A DNA stretch of 64,000 nucleotides from Toxorhynchites rutilus septentrionalis (taxonomy: Eukaryota; Arthropoda; Insecta; Diptera; Culicidae): assembly GCF_029784135.1 (NCBI RefSeq), contig NC_073745.1, forward strand, positions 164,175,328-164,239,327, written 5' to 3'. The position numbers and the translations under genes were made by a program. The notes beneath the pieces are model-generated. The model ran no database searches. It saw nothing but the letters and a program-made list of their open reading frames with translations, and was not told the DNA's origin. Each line of letters opens with the position of its first letter. Position 1 is the first letter of the stretch. Shown here one piece after another: positions 21,549 through 34,634 of this stretch.

Positions 21549-24500
21549 AATTGCGACAGCCCTCCTATAACGCGGTACTCTTATAGATCGGTTTCCGTTC
21601 AACAACGTCCCATCAGTTCTTTTCGTGCAACCAATGCATGATTTTAACTGGATATGTTTATATAAACATTCAAGATAATCTCTTAGCCGTTTACGACATC
21701 GGTTTCAGGCAAGCTCCGGCTTAGAGGATATGATTCGCAGGTCCAGATGTGCTGCAAAATTAGCTGTCATTGCCAAACCTATCAAACTACTTGATGAGCT
21801 TAAGACATCGGAAAAAGGTGCGCCCGTTTGATTATTAAGCAGGGATAGAGGAGTGGTAGAAAACGGTACGGCAGAAAGCAGAAAGGGGTTTATCTGGAAA
21901 GGATGATCACAAGAGTTTGAATGAATTCTGCACTCTCTCATTATTTAAGTAGTATTTAGCTGCTACTAGTACTTTATTCGAAGATAAACGTTTGCAACAT
22001 GAACTGATGTAGAGTTCACAAATGTGCACAAGCGTATTGTGTTCTCACATTGTGAGTCGATGCGTATTATGAATTATTCTCCATCTGCTGCTAATAGGCA
22101 TTTATCAGTTGGCAAAATCAATTTCAATCTTGATGATCTTGGATGGTTTTATTCTATTCTTCCCAAAGATTTGACGAGAGCCTGGCCCAAAAAGTTAAAC
22201 GTTGATAGAGATTTTATTAGATTGATGTTCAGGTTGTTTCGTGCTTTATTCGCGTTTTTGTCGTGTAAGTCTTACTACAGTCAACCCTCCTATAACGCGG
22301 TACTCTCAGAACGCGGTTTCCATATTACGCGGCGATGAAATTGCGACAGCCCTCCTATAACGCGGTACTCTTATAGCTCGGTTTCCGTTCAACAACGTCC
22401 CATCAGTTCTTTTCGTGCAACCAATGCATGATTTTAACTGGATATGTTTATATAAACATTCAAGATAATCTCTTAGCCGTTTACGACATCGGTTTCAGGC
22501 AAGCTCCGGCTTAGAGGATATGATTCGCAGGTCCAGATGTGCTGCAAAATTAGCTGTCATTGCCAAACCTATCAAACTACTTGATGAGCTTAAGACATCG
22601 GAAAAAGGTGCGCCCGTTTGATTATTAAGCAAGGATAGAGGAGTGGTAGAAAACGGTACGGCAGAAAGCAGAAAGGGGTTTATCTGGAAAGGATGATCAC
22701 AAGAGTTTGAATGAATTCTGCACTCTCTCATTATTTAAGTAGTATTTAGCTGCTACTAGTACTTTATTCGAAGATAAACGTTTGCAACATGAACTGATGT
22801 AAAGTTCACAAATGTGCACAAGCGTATTGTGTTCTCACATTGTGAGTCGATGCGTATTATGAATTATTCTCCATCTGCTGCTAATAGGCATTTATCAGTT
22901 GGCAAAATCAATTTCAATCTTGGTGATCTTGGATGGTTTTATTCTATTCTTCCCAAAGATTTGACGAGAGCCTGGCCCAAAAAGTTAAACGTTGATAGAG
23001 ATTTTATTAGATTGATGTTCAGGTTGTTTCGTGCTTTATTCGCGTTTTTGTCGTGTAAGTCTTACTACAGTCAACCCTCCTATAACGCGGTACTCTCAGA
23101 ACGCGGTTTCCATATTACGCGGCGATGAAATTGCGACAGCCCTCCTATAACGCGGTACTCTTATAGCTCGGTTTCCGTTCAACAACGTCCCATCAGTTCT
23201 TTTCGTGCAACCAATGCATGATTTTAACTGGATATGTTTATATAAACATTCAAGATAATCTCTTAGCCGTTTACGACATCGGTTTCAGGCAAGCTCCGGC
23301 TTAGAGGATATGATTCGCAGGTCCAGATGTGCTGCAAAATTAGCTGTCATTGCCAAACCTATCAAACTACTTGATGAGCTTAAGACATCGGAAAAAGGTG
23401 CGCCCGTTTGATTATTAAGCAGGGATAGAGGAGTGGTAGAAAACGGTACGGCAGAAAGCAGAAAGGGGTTTATCTGGAAAGGATGATCACAAGAGTTTGA
23501 ATGAATTCTGCACTCTCTCATTATTTAAGTAGTATTTAGCTGCTACTAGTACTTTATTCGAAGATAAACGTTTGCAACATGAACTGATGTAGAGTTCACA
23601 AATGTGCACAAGCGTATTGTGTTCTCACATTGTGAGTCGATGCTTATTATGAATTATTCTCCATCTGCTGCTAATAGGCATTTATCAGTTGGCAAAATCA
23701 ATTTCAATCTTGGTGATCTTGGATGGTTTTATTCTATTCTTCCCAAAGATTTGACGAGAGCCTGGCCCAAAAAGTTAAACGTTGATAGAGATTTTATTAG
23801 ATTGATGTTCAGGTTGTTTCGTGCTTTATTCGCGTTTTTGTCGTGTAAGTCTTACTACAGTCAACCCTCCTATAACGCGGTACTCTCAGAACGCGGTTTC
23901 CATATTACGCGGCGATGAAATTGCGACAGCCCTCCTATAACGCGGTACTCTTATAGCTCGGTTTCCGTTCAACAACGTCCCATCAGTTCTTTTCGTGCAA
24001 CCAATGCATGATTTTAACTGGATATGTTTATATAAACATTCAAGATAATCTCTTAGCCGTTTACGACATCGGTTTCAGGCAAGCTCCGGCTTAGAGGATA
24101 TGATTCGCAGGTCCAGATGTGCTGCAAAATTAGCTGTCATTGCCAAACCTATCAAACTACTTGATGAGCTTAAGACATCGGAAAAAGGTGCGCCCGTTTG
24201 ATTATTAAGCAGGGATAGAGGAGTGGTAGAAAACGGTACGGCAGAAAGCAGAAAGGGGTTTATCTGGAAAGGATGATCACAAGAGTTTGAATGAATTCTG
24301 CACTCTCTCATTATTTAAGTAGTATTTAGCTGCTACTAGTACTTTATTCGAAGATAAACGTTTGCAACATGAACTGATGTAGAGTTCACAAATGTGCACA
24401 AGCGTATTGTGTTCTCACATTGTGAGTCGATGCGTATTATGAATTATTCTCCATCTGCTGCTAATAGGCATTTATCAGTTGGCAAAATCAATTTCAATCT

Positions 24501-27500
24501 TGATGATCTTGGATGGTTTTATTCTATTCTTCCCAAAGATTTGACGAGAGCCTGGCCCAAAAAGTTAAACGTTGATAGAGATTTTATTAGATTGATGTTC
24601 AGGTTGTTTCGTGCTTTATTCGCGTTTTTGTCGTGTAAGTCTTACTACAGTCAACCCTCCTATAACGCGGTACTCTCAGAACGCGGTTTCCATATTACGC
24701 GGCGATGAAATTGCGACAGCCCTCCTATAACGCGGTACTCTTATAGCTCGGTTTCCGTTCAACAACGTCCCATCAGTTCTTTTCGTGCAACCAATGCATG
24801 ATTTTAACTGGATATGTTTATATAAACATTCAAGATAATCTCTTAGCCGTTTACGACATCGGTTTCAGGCAAGCTCCGGCTTAGAGGATATGATTCGCAG
24901 GTCCAGATGTGCTGCAAAATTAGCTGTCATTGCCAAACCTATCAAACTACTTGATGAGCTTAAGACATCGGAAAAAGGTGCGCCCGTTTGATTATTAAGC
25001 AAGGATAGAGGAGTGGTAGAAAACGGTACGGCAGAAAGCAGAAAGGGGTTTATCTGGAAAGGATGATCACAAGAGTTTGAATGAATTCTGCACTCTCTCA
25101 TTATTTAAGTAGTATTTAGCTGCTACTAGTACTTTATTCGAAGATAAACGTTTGCAACATGAACTGATGTAAAGTTCACAAATGTGCACAAGCGTATTGT
25201 GTTCTCACATTGTGAGTCGATGCGTATTATGAATTATTCTCCATCTGCTGCTAATAGGCATTTATCAGTTGGCAAAATCAATTTCAATCTTGGTGATCTT
25301 GGATGGTTTTATTCTATTCTTCCCAAAGATTTGACGAGAGCCTGGCCCAAAAAGTTAAACGTTGATAGAGATTTTATTAGATTGATGTTCAGGTTGTTTC
25401 GTGCTTTATTCGCGTTTTTGTCGTGTAAGTCTTACTACAGTCAACCCTCCTATAACGCGGTACTCTCAGAACGCGGTTTCCATATTACGCGGCGATGAAA
25501 TTGCGACAGCCCTCCTATAACGCGGTACTCTTATAGCTCGGTTTCCGTTCAACAACGTCCCATCAGTTCTTTTCGTGCAATCAATGCATGATTTTAACTG
25601 GATATGTTTATATAAACATTCAAGATAATCTCTTAGCCGTTTACGACATCGGTTTCAGGCAAGCTCCGGCTTAGAGGATATGATTCGCAGGTCCAGATGT
25701 GCTGCAAAATTAGCTGTCATTGCCAAACCTATCAAACTACTTGATGAGCTTAAGACATCGGAAAAAGGTGCGCCCGTTTGATTATTAAGCAGGGATAGAG
25801 GAGTGGTAGAAAACGGTACGGCAGAAAGCAGAAAGGGGTTTATCTGGAAAGGATGATCACAAGAGTTTGAATGAATTCTGCACTCTCTCATTATTTAAGT
25901 AGTATTTAGCTGCTACTAGTACTTTATTCGAAGATAAACGTTTGCAACATGAACTGATGTAGAGTTCACAAATGTGCACAAGCGTATTGTGTTCTCACAT
26001 TGTGAGTCGATGCGTATTATGAATTATTCTCCATCTGCTGCTAATAGGCATTTATCAGTTGGCAAAATCAATTTCAATCTTGATGATCTTGGATGGTTTT
26101 ATTCTATTCTTCCCAAAGATTTGACGAGAGCCTGGCCCAAAAAGTTAAACGTTGATAGAGATTTTATTAGATTGATGTTCAGGTTGTTTCGTGCTTTATT
26201 CGCGTTTTTGTCGTGTAAGTCTTACTACAGTCAACCCTCCTATAACGCGGTACTCTCAGAACGCGGTTTCCATATTACGCGGCGATGAAATTGCGACAGC
26301 CCTCCTATAACGCGGTACTCTTATAGCTCGGTTTCCGTTCAACAACGTCCCATCAGTTCTTTTCGTGCAACCAATGCATGATTTTAACTGGATATGTTTA
26401 TATAAACATTCAAGATAATCTCTTAGCCGTTTACGACATCGGTTTCAGGCAAGCTCCGGCTTAGAGGATATGATTCGCAGGTCCAGATGTGCTGCAAAAT
26501 TAGCTGTCATTGCCAAACCTATCAAACTACTTGATGAGCTTAAGACATCGGAAAAAGGTGCGCCCGTTTGATTATTAAGCAAGGATAGAGGAGTGGTAGA
26601 AAACGGTACGGCAGAAAGCAGAAAGGGGTTTATCTGGAAAGGATGATCACAAGAGTTTGAATGAATTCTGCACTCTCTCATTATTTAAGTAGTATTTAGC
26701 TGCTACTAGTACTTTATTCGAAGATAAACGTTTGCAACATGAACTGATGTAGAGTTCACAAATGTGCACAAGCGTATTGTGTTCTCACATTGTGAGTCGA
26801 TGCTTATTATGAATTATTCTCCATCTGCTGCTAATAGGCATTTATCAGTTGGCAAAATCAATTTCAATCTTGGTGATCTTGGATGGTTTTATTCTATTCT
26901 TCCCAAAGATTTGACGAGAGCCTGGCCCAAAAAGTTAAACGTTGATAGAGATTTTATTAGATTGATGTTCAGGTTGTTTCGTGCTTTATTCGCGTTTTTG
27001 TCGTGTAAGTCTTACTACAGTCAACCCTCCTATAACGCGGTACTCTCAGAACGCGGTTTCCATATTACGCGGCGATGAAATTGCGACAGCCCTCCTATAA
27101 CGCGGTACTCTTATAGCTCGGTTTCCGTTCAACAACGTCCCATCAGTTCTTTTCGTGCAACCAATGCATGATTTTAACTGGATATGTTTATATAAACATT
27201 CAAGATAATCTCTTAGCCGTTTACGACATCGGTTTCAGGCAAGCTCCGGCTTAGAGGATATGATTCGCAGGTCCAGATGTGCTGCAAAATTAGCTGTCAT
27301 TGCCAAACCTATCAAACTACTTGATGAGCTTAAGACATCGGAAAAAGGTGCGCCCGTTTGATTATTAAGCAGGGATAGAGGAGTGGTAGAAAACGGTACG
27401 GCAGAAAGCAGAAAGGGGTTTATCTGGAAAGGATGATCACAAGAGTTTGAATGAATTCTGCACTCTCTCATTATTTAAGTAGTATTTAGCTGCTACTAGT

Positions 27501-30500
27501 ACTTTATTCGAAGATAAACGTTTGCAACATGAACTGATGTAGAGTTCACAAATGTGCACAAGCGTATTGTGTTCTCACATTGTGAGTCGATGCGTATTAT
27601 GAATTATTCTCCATCTGCTGCTAATAGGCATTTATCAGTTGGCAAAATCAATTTCAATCTTGATGATCTTGGATGGTTTTATTCTATTCTTCCCAAAGAT
27701 TTGACGAGAGCCTGGCCCAAAAAGTTAAACGTTGATAGAGATTTTATTAGATTGATGTTCAGGTTGTTTCGTGCTTTATTCGCGTTTTTGTCGTGTAAGT
27801 CTTACTACAGTCAACCCTCCTATAACGCGGTACTCTCAGAACGCGGTTTCCATATTACGCGGCGATGAAATTGCGACAGCCCTCCTATAACGCGGTACTC
27901 TTATAGCTCGGTTTCCGTTCAACAACGTCCCATCAGTTCTTTTCGTGCAACCAATGCATGATTTTAACTGGATATGTTTATATAAACATTCAAGATAATC
28001 TCTTAGCCGTTTACGACATCGGTTTCAGGCAAGCTCCGGCTTAGAGGATATGATTCGCAGGTCCAGATGTGCTGCAAAATTAGCTGTCATTGCCAAACCT
28101 ATCAAACTACTTGATGAGCTTAAGACATCGGAAAAAGGTGCGCCCGTTTGATTATTAAGCAAGGATAGAGGAGTGGTAGAAAACGGTACGGCAGAAAGCA
28201 GAAAGGGGTTTATCTGGAAAGGATGATCACAAGAGTTTGAATGAATTCTGCACTCTCTCATTATTTAAGTAGTATTTAGCTGCTACTAGTACTTTATTCG
28301 AAGATAAACGTTTGCAACATGAACTGATGTAAAGTTCACAAATGTGCACAAGCGTATTGTGTTCTCACATTGTGAGTCGATGCGTATTATGAATTATTCT
28401 CCATCTGCTGCTAATAGGCATTTATCAGTTGGCAAAATCAATTTCAATCTTGGTGATCTTGGATGGTTTTATTCTATTCTTCCCAAAGATTTGACGAGAG
28501 CCTGGCCCAAAAAGTTAAACGTTGATAGAGATTTTATTAGATTGATGTTCAGGTTGTTTCGTGCTTTATTCGCGTTTTTGTCGTGTAAGTCTTACTACAG
28601 TCAACCCTCCTATAACGCGGTACTCTCAGAACGCGGTTTCCATATTACGCGGCGATGAAATTGCGACAGCCCTCCTATAACGCGGTACTCTTATAGCTCG
28701 GTTTCCGTTCAACAACGTCCCATCAGTTCTTTTCGTGCAATCAATGCATGATTTTAACTGGATATGTTTATATAAACATTCAAGATAATCTCTTAGCCGT
28801 TTACGACATCGGTTTCAGGCAAGCTCCGGCTTAGAGGATATGATTCGCAGGTCCAGATGTGCTGCAAAATTAGCTGTCATTGCCAAACCTATCAAACTAC
28901 TTGATGAGCTTAAGACATCGGAAAAAGGTGCGCCCGTTTGATTATTAAGCAGGGATAGAGGAGTGGTAGAAAACGGTACGGCAGAAAGCAGAAAGGGGTT
29001 TATCTGGAAAGGATGATCACAAGAGTTTGAATGAATTCTGCACTCTCTCATTATTTAAGTAGTATTTAGCTGCTACTAGTACTTTATTCGAAGATAAACG
29101 TTTGCAACATGAACTGATGTAGAGTTCACAAATGTGCACAAGCGTATTGTGTTCTCACATTGTGAGTCGATGCTTATTATGAATTATTCTCCATCTGCTG
29201 CTAATAGGCATTTATCAGTTGGCAAAATCAATTTCAATCTTGGTGATCTTGGATGGTTTTATTCTATTCTTCCCAAAGATTTGACGAGAGCCTGGCCCAA
29301 AAAGTTAAACGTTGATAGAGATTTTATTAGATTGATGTTCAGGTTGTTTCGTGCTTTATTCGCGTTTTTGTCGTGTAAGTCTTACTACAGTCAACCCTCC
29401 TATAACGCGGTACTCTCAGAACGCGGTTTCCATATTACGCGGCGATGAAATTGCGACAGCCCTCCTATAACGCGGTACTCTTATAGCTCGGTTTCCGTTC
29501 AACAACGTCCCATCAGTTCTTTTCGTGCAACCAATGCATGATTTTAACTGGATATGTTTATATAAACATTCAAGATAATCTCTTAGCCGTTTACGACATC
29601 GGTTTCAGGCAAGCTCCGGCTTAGAGGATATGATTCGCAGGTCCAGATGTGCTGCAAAATTAGCTGTCATTGCCAAACCTATCAAACTACTTGATGAGCT
29701 TAAGACATCGGAAAAAGGTGCGCCCGTTTGATTATTAAGCAGGGATAGAGGAGTGGTAGAAAACGGTACGGCAGAAAGCAGAAAGGGGTTTATCTGGAAA
29801 GGATGATCACAAGAGTTTGAATGAATTCTGCACTCTCTCATTATTTAAGTAGTATTTAGCTGCTACTAGTACTTTATTCGAAGATAAACGTTTGCAACAT
29901 GAACTGATGTAGAGTTCACAAATGTGCACAAGCGTATTGTGTTCTCACATTGTGAGTCGATGCGTATTATGAATTATTCTCCATCTGCTGCTAATAGGCA
30001 TTTATCAGTTGGCAAAATCAATTTCAATCTTGATGATCTTGGATGGTTTTATTCTATTCTTCCCAAAGATTTGACGAGAGCCTGGCCCAAAAAGTTAAAC
30101 GTTGATAGAGATTTTATTAGATTGATGTTCAGGTTGTTTCGTGCTTTATTCGCGTTTTTGTCGTGTAAGTCTTACTACAGTCAACCCTCCTATAACGCGG
30201 TACTCTCAGAACGCGGTTTCCATATTACGCGGCGATGAAATTGCGACAGCCCTCCTATAACGCGGTACTCTTATAGCTCGGTTTCCGTTCAACAACGTCC
30301 CATCAGTTCTTTTCGTGCAACCAATGCATGATTTTAACTGGATATGTTTATATAAACATTCAAGATAATCTCTTAGCCGTTTACGACATCGGTTTCAGGC
30401 AAGCTCCGGCTTAGAGGATATGATTCGCAGGTCCAGATGTGCTGCAAAATTAGCTGTCATTGCCAAACCTATCAAACTACTTGATGAGCTTAAGACATCG

Positions 30501-31523
30501 GAAAAAGGTGCGCCCGTTTGATTATTAAGCAAGGATAGAGGAGTGGTAGAAAACGGTACGGCAGAAAGCAGAAAGGGGTTTATCTGGAAAGGATGATCAC
30601 AAGAGTTTGAATGAATTCTGCACTCTCTCATTATTTAAGTAGTATTTAGCTGCTACTAGTACTTTATTCGAAGATAAACGTTTGCAACATGAACTGATGT
30701 AAAGTTCACAAATGTGCACAAGCGTATTGTGTTCTCACATTGTGAGTCGATGCGTATTATGAATTATTCTCCATCTGCTGCTAATAGGCATTTATCAGTT
30801 GGCAAAATCAATTTCAATCTTGGTGATCTTGGATGGTTTTATTCTATTCTTCCCAAAGATTTGACGAGAGCCTGGCCCAAAAAGTTAAACGTTGATAGAG
30901 ATTTTATTAGATTGATGTTCAGGTTGTTTCGTGCTTTATTCGCGTTTTTGTCGTGTAAGTCTTACTACAGTCAACCCTCCTATAACGCGGTACTCTCAGA
31001 ACGCGGTTTCCATATTACGCGGCGATGAAATTGCGACAGCCCTCCTATAACGCGGTACTCTTATAGCTCGGTTTCCGTTCAACAACGTCCCATCAGTTCT
31101 TTTCGTGCAACCAATGCATGATTTTAACTGGATATGTTTATATAAACATTCAAGATAATCTCTTAGCCGTTTACGACATCGGTTTCAGGCAAGCTCCGGC
31201 TTAGAGGATATGATTCGCAGGTCCAGATGTGCTGCAAAATTAGCTGTCATTGCCAAACCTATCAAACTACTTGATGAGCTTAAGACATCGGAAAAAGGTG
31301 CGCCCGTTTGATTATTAAGCAAGGATAGAGGAGTGGTAGAAAACGGTACGGCAGAAAGCAGAAAGGGGTTTATCTGGAAAGGATGATCACAAGAGTTTGA
31401 ATGAATTCTGCACTCTCTCATTATTTAAGTAGTATTTAGCTGCTACTAGTACTTTATTCGAAGATAAACGTTTGCAACATGAACTGTTGTAGAGTTCACA
31501 AATGTGCACAAGCGTATTGTGTT

Positions 31524-32508
31524 TTATTTTCAAAAAATCAGTATACTTTAAAAAAGGTTACAGAAATAATGTGCAGATTCAGTATGCGAAGCCATTTCTT
31601 TAACTTCAGCTTCATCAACGTCCGTAGTTCCCGTCTAGGTAGGGATCCACTTTTATTAGAGAAGAACACCCGAATGCAGTTTTAAAATTTCAACATTTAA
31701 ATGAAAAATTTTAGTTTAGTTTTGACGTAGGACTGTGTAATGTTTGTCTAAGAGTTTTCAAATGCATTTTACGCTAATTCGTTCTTACGATATCTGTTAT
31801 AATATATACCATTAGACAGCAAATTTAAGCAGCATTTTTTCGCCTGAGACATCAACAGTGGAAATAGTAAAACAAGTGAGCAATTTAACGAATAAAAGAG
31901 GTATGTTTTGCGAGCAAATGCAAAGGTAAATCAAGTATTATGCATTCATTCATTCAACTTGGTTCCCGTGGATGTTGTATGCAACGCAAGATTGTGTACA
32001 ACAATTCATTCTATCAAGCAATTTAGACATCATGTGAGGGGAAGAATGAGGGTGATGTCGATGATGGAGTGGGTTAGTAAGATGGCTGCAATTCCATAGA
32101 AAATCATTATTTTAGCGTTACCAAGGTGATATCGGCATGGTCCACAGTGTCAATGTGTGAGACGTGAAATATAGTCTGCAAACGAACATTATTTCACCGA
32201 AAAAGCTATCACCCATGACTTATAATAAGACTAATAGATGAATTTCATGCTCGTCTTAGGAGTTGGCAGCGCCATCTCAGATAACAGTGAAACGTTATGG
32301 ATGTAAAGACATGCGTCATTTAAGCCACTTTGCATACTTGAAATCTTCAAAAAAGAGTTAGGAAATTTGGATGAAATGTAGAAAATTGTTTAAATTTCAT
32401 AAAAAATACCAATAATATTGAAAAAAAAATTTCGCTGAAAAAAATCATTTTAGAAATTAAACTTATTTTTCTCATAAATGTATTTTTTTGAAATTCTCAT
32501 AAAATATT
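31524..32508. other. Right flank of the array
   Basis: The segment near 31733-31920 is the diverged partner of the left-flank repeat (TGACGTAGGACT at 31733-31744, then 'tataccattagacag'). The remainder is AT-rich with nothing recognised. Confidence 0.45.
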
Positions 32509-32794
32509 TATGAATAGCCCTTATAATTTCCAGATGGAGGCGATCTGGCGTAGTAACATCCGTACTTCTCACGCTAAAGGTCACGAGTTCAATTCTCACT
32601 CCCGACATTCTTCCAAAAATAGTGACGAACCAACCAAGAGTGTTGAAAGTCACTATAATACAAAAAAAATTTATATAATTTCCAACAAGTCGTCCATGCA
32701 TTGGAAGATCGTTGGAAGAAAAACTTTTTCCCTGTAAAGGTGTCCGACTTCCGATGTATAAGTGACTTGTCGGAAATTGTGAGGGCTATTCATA
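32509..32794. mobile_element. Element with 23-bp inverted ends and a tRNA-like core
   Basis: The ends TATGAATAGCCCT...AATTTCC (32509-32531) and the reverse complement of 32772-32794 match at 21 of 23 positions. The same terminus occurs alone at 36639-36661. Between the ends, TGGCGTAGTAAC (32546-32557) and GAGTTCAATTC (32585-32595) are spaced like the A and B boxes of a tRNA-derived SINE, followed by 'cactcccgac'. Either a SINE landed in a MITE or the whole is a chimeric element. Longer AT-rich inverted flanks extend beyond both ends. Confidence 0.55.
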
Positions 32795-32966
32795 TCTATT
32801 TTTTCAGAATTTTAAAAACACATGTCTTCGAGAAAAAATGAATTTTAATTTTCAAAATATAGTTTTTTTAATGAAACTTTTTTGAATAAAAGTAGTTTGA
32901 TATTTTTTAATGAAAACTTCAAAAATTTCCTACATTTCACTCTTTAACTAACGTTTTGTAGATTTT

Positions 32967-33240
32967 CTTCTTCTTCTTAAATGGCTCTAACGTTCCTAGA
33001 GGAACTTCGCCGTCTCAACGTAGTATTACTTGCGTCATTTTTATTAGTACTTAGTTGAGATTTCTATGCCGAATAACACGCCTTGAATGTATTCTGAGTG
33101 GCAAGCTGTAGAATACGCGTGACCACAGTGCAAGTCGGAGAAAATTTCTTTGACGAAAAATTCTCCCGACAAGAACGGGAATCGAACCCGAACCCCCGGC
33201 ATGATAATGTGTGACGCTAACCACTCGACCACGGGAGCAC
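32967..33240 (-). mobile_element. SINE-A copy, full length, minus strand
   Basis: This is a complete 274-bp copy. The plus strand begins with the complement of the GAA-repeat tail ('cttcttcttctt') and ends 'ccactcgaccacgggagcac', the complement of the tRNA-like head. A 13-bp target duplication TTTTGTAGATTTT lies at 32954-32966 and 33241-33253. The A and B boxes are both intact. The head resembles tRNA-Ser or tRNA-Leu (GGCCGAGTGG). Confidence 0.9.
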
Positions 33241-33456
33241 TTTTGTAGATTTTACAGTTTTTAAATTGAGAATTATAAAAAAGGTTGAAAAAATTCAAAA
33301 TTTAAAAAAAAAACACAACTTGTTAGTCGCATGATGACATGTAGGAAATGATTTATGTTTTTATTAAAAACATATCACAAAAATTTTTGGAAAAACATAT
33401 AAGGGGTTGTATTTAGGATAACCCATATAAATCGGCCATATCGATTACGAATTTTA

Positions 33457-34357
33457 TAGGGGAAGTGGGGGAATAATGGTCACCCTAAGGAATATGCCCA
33501 TTTCCAGCGTCCACATACCGCTACAATTTCCGTTTTTCTTAGAATATAGTTCATGGTTGTTCAAGATAGCATACTGCTTTTACTATAAAAATTCAAAATA
33601 GTACATTTTTCATCATTAGAGAAAAAGGTGAAAACTTAAGTCACTGGTCACTTAGTGGGGGCAAAGTGGACACTCGCACATATCAAGCTAAATGTGATAG
33701 ATTTATTCGTTTTTTTCGTCCAAATTTATTCAAAACATATTCGATACAGTAGGTACAGGTATGAAATAAGCTTGGCCTATTCACCTATAGTCTCAATTTA
33801 AATTTTCTCATGCATGCAAAAACGTAGTAAGAAACAGATAACGTTCCGCATAATGAGTATTTTATCCAGGGTCCAAGCTACAAAAGTATCTTCTTCAAGA
33901 GCAGAATGTGATGCGGTATATCAGCTTAAGTAAACAGAACATTGTATGTCGTTATTCACGTATGACCACTTTGCCCCCAAACATCAAAGTAATTTCCATG
34001 CTAATTAATCGCTGAGATTAAACAAAATATCTGTTCACCTCTCCTAGAATATGTGAACAGGCGTCCAACCTGATGATTTGCCCAATATATCAGATTGAAT
34101 AAACTGGATTTCACAAGAAATTCCTTAGATACCATGCGCACAGAACTACGGCCGAGTGGCTATCGAGAGAACAATTTCTGTTTTTATTTGTATTTTAACA
34201 TGCGACAGCTCTACAGAAGTACAGGGTGACTCAAAAGTCATTAAATTCTTCAAACATAAGGTGACTATCAATACGGCATCTATATTCAATAGTTATACTA
34301 TCAAACAAGCAGGTGACCACTTTGCCCCCCATGACCAATTTTCCCCTACTACCCCTA
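33457..34357. mobile_element. Non-autonomous Tc1/mariner-type element with 26-bp TIRs
   Basis: The left end TAGGGGAAGTGGGGGAATAA and the complement of the right end TAGGGGTAGTAGGGGAAAAT continue to TGGTCA in both, with about 22 of 26 positions equal. The same G-rich word recurs inside ('gtgggggcaaagtgg' near 33654, 'ccactttgcccc' near 33967 and 34317). No transposase is encoded. Ends of this kind are known for ITmD37E/maT-like elements of mosquitoes; that link is from memory. Confidence 0.68.
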
Positions 34358-34634
34358 CACATTTCTATATTCTTTACTCCTCGAGCCTCAGAACATGCAA
34401 TAGAAAGGTTTTGCTATTGGGATTTGAAAGCATATTTGCATTAAAGATACGTTGTATTTAAATAATGCAGTCTATATCCGTATTCCAAAATTCTGGATAC
34501 TCTTCCATATCCGCAATAACGCGTTTTCAATAAAAAATGAGAATGATTTCAATATCTTTCTGTAAAAAAAACCAAAGAGTGTATTTTTTTTTCACTAAGA
34601 GATATGCTCTCTGGGCTCCCTAGAAACGAGTTGC

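Larger units (their letters stand above)
20464..31523 (+). repeat. Tandem array: 14 units of 790 bp
   Basis: The 11,060-bp block is exactly 14 times 790 bp. Homology starts at CTCACA (20464) and ends at 31523 after 'gcgtattgtgtt'. Units begin at 20464 plus multiples of 790 and differ by only a few substitutions. Each holds a CTCACAnTGTGAG inverted motif at the junction, a 104-codon frame, two copies 69 bp apart of 'ccctcctataacgcggtac' (first unit 20704 and near 20769), four ACGCGG words, and the 14-bp palindrome TGTTTATATAAACA (first unit 20865-20878). Diagnostic variants order the units as g g D g L D T D' L D T L D E (see findings). It could be a macrosatellite, a transposon-derived satellite, or an amplified gene fragment. 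Confidence 0.97.

Noticed and set aside
20464..31523. CRISPR-like array
   Set aside because: The units are 790 bp, with no short repeat and spacer structure, and the context is an insect genome.
32967..33240. Free-standing tRNA gene
   Set aside because: The tRNA-like boxes belong to a 274-bp SINE with a target duplication and a GAA tail, and the same unit occurs at four places.
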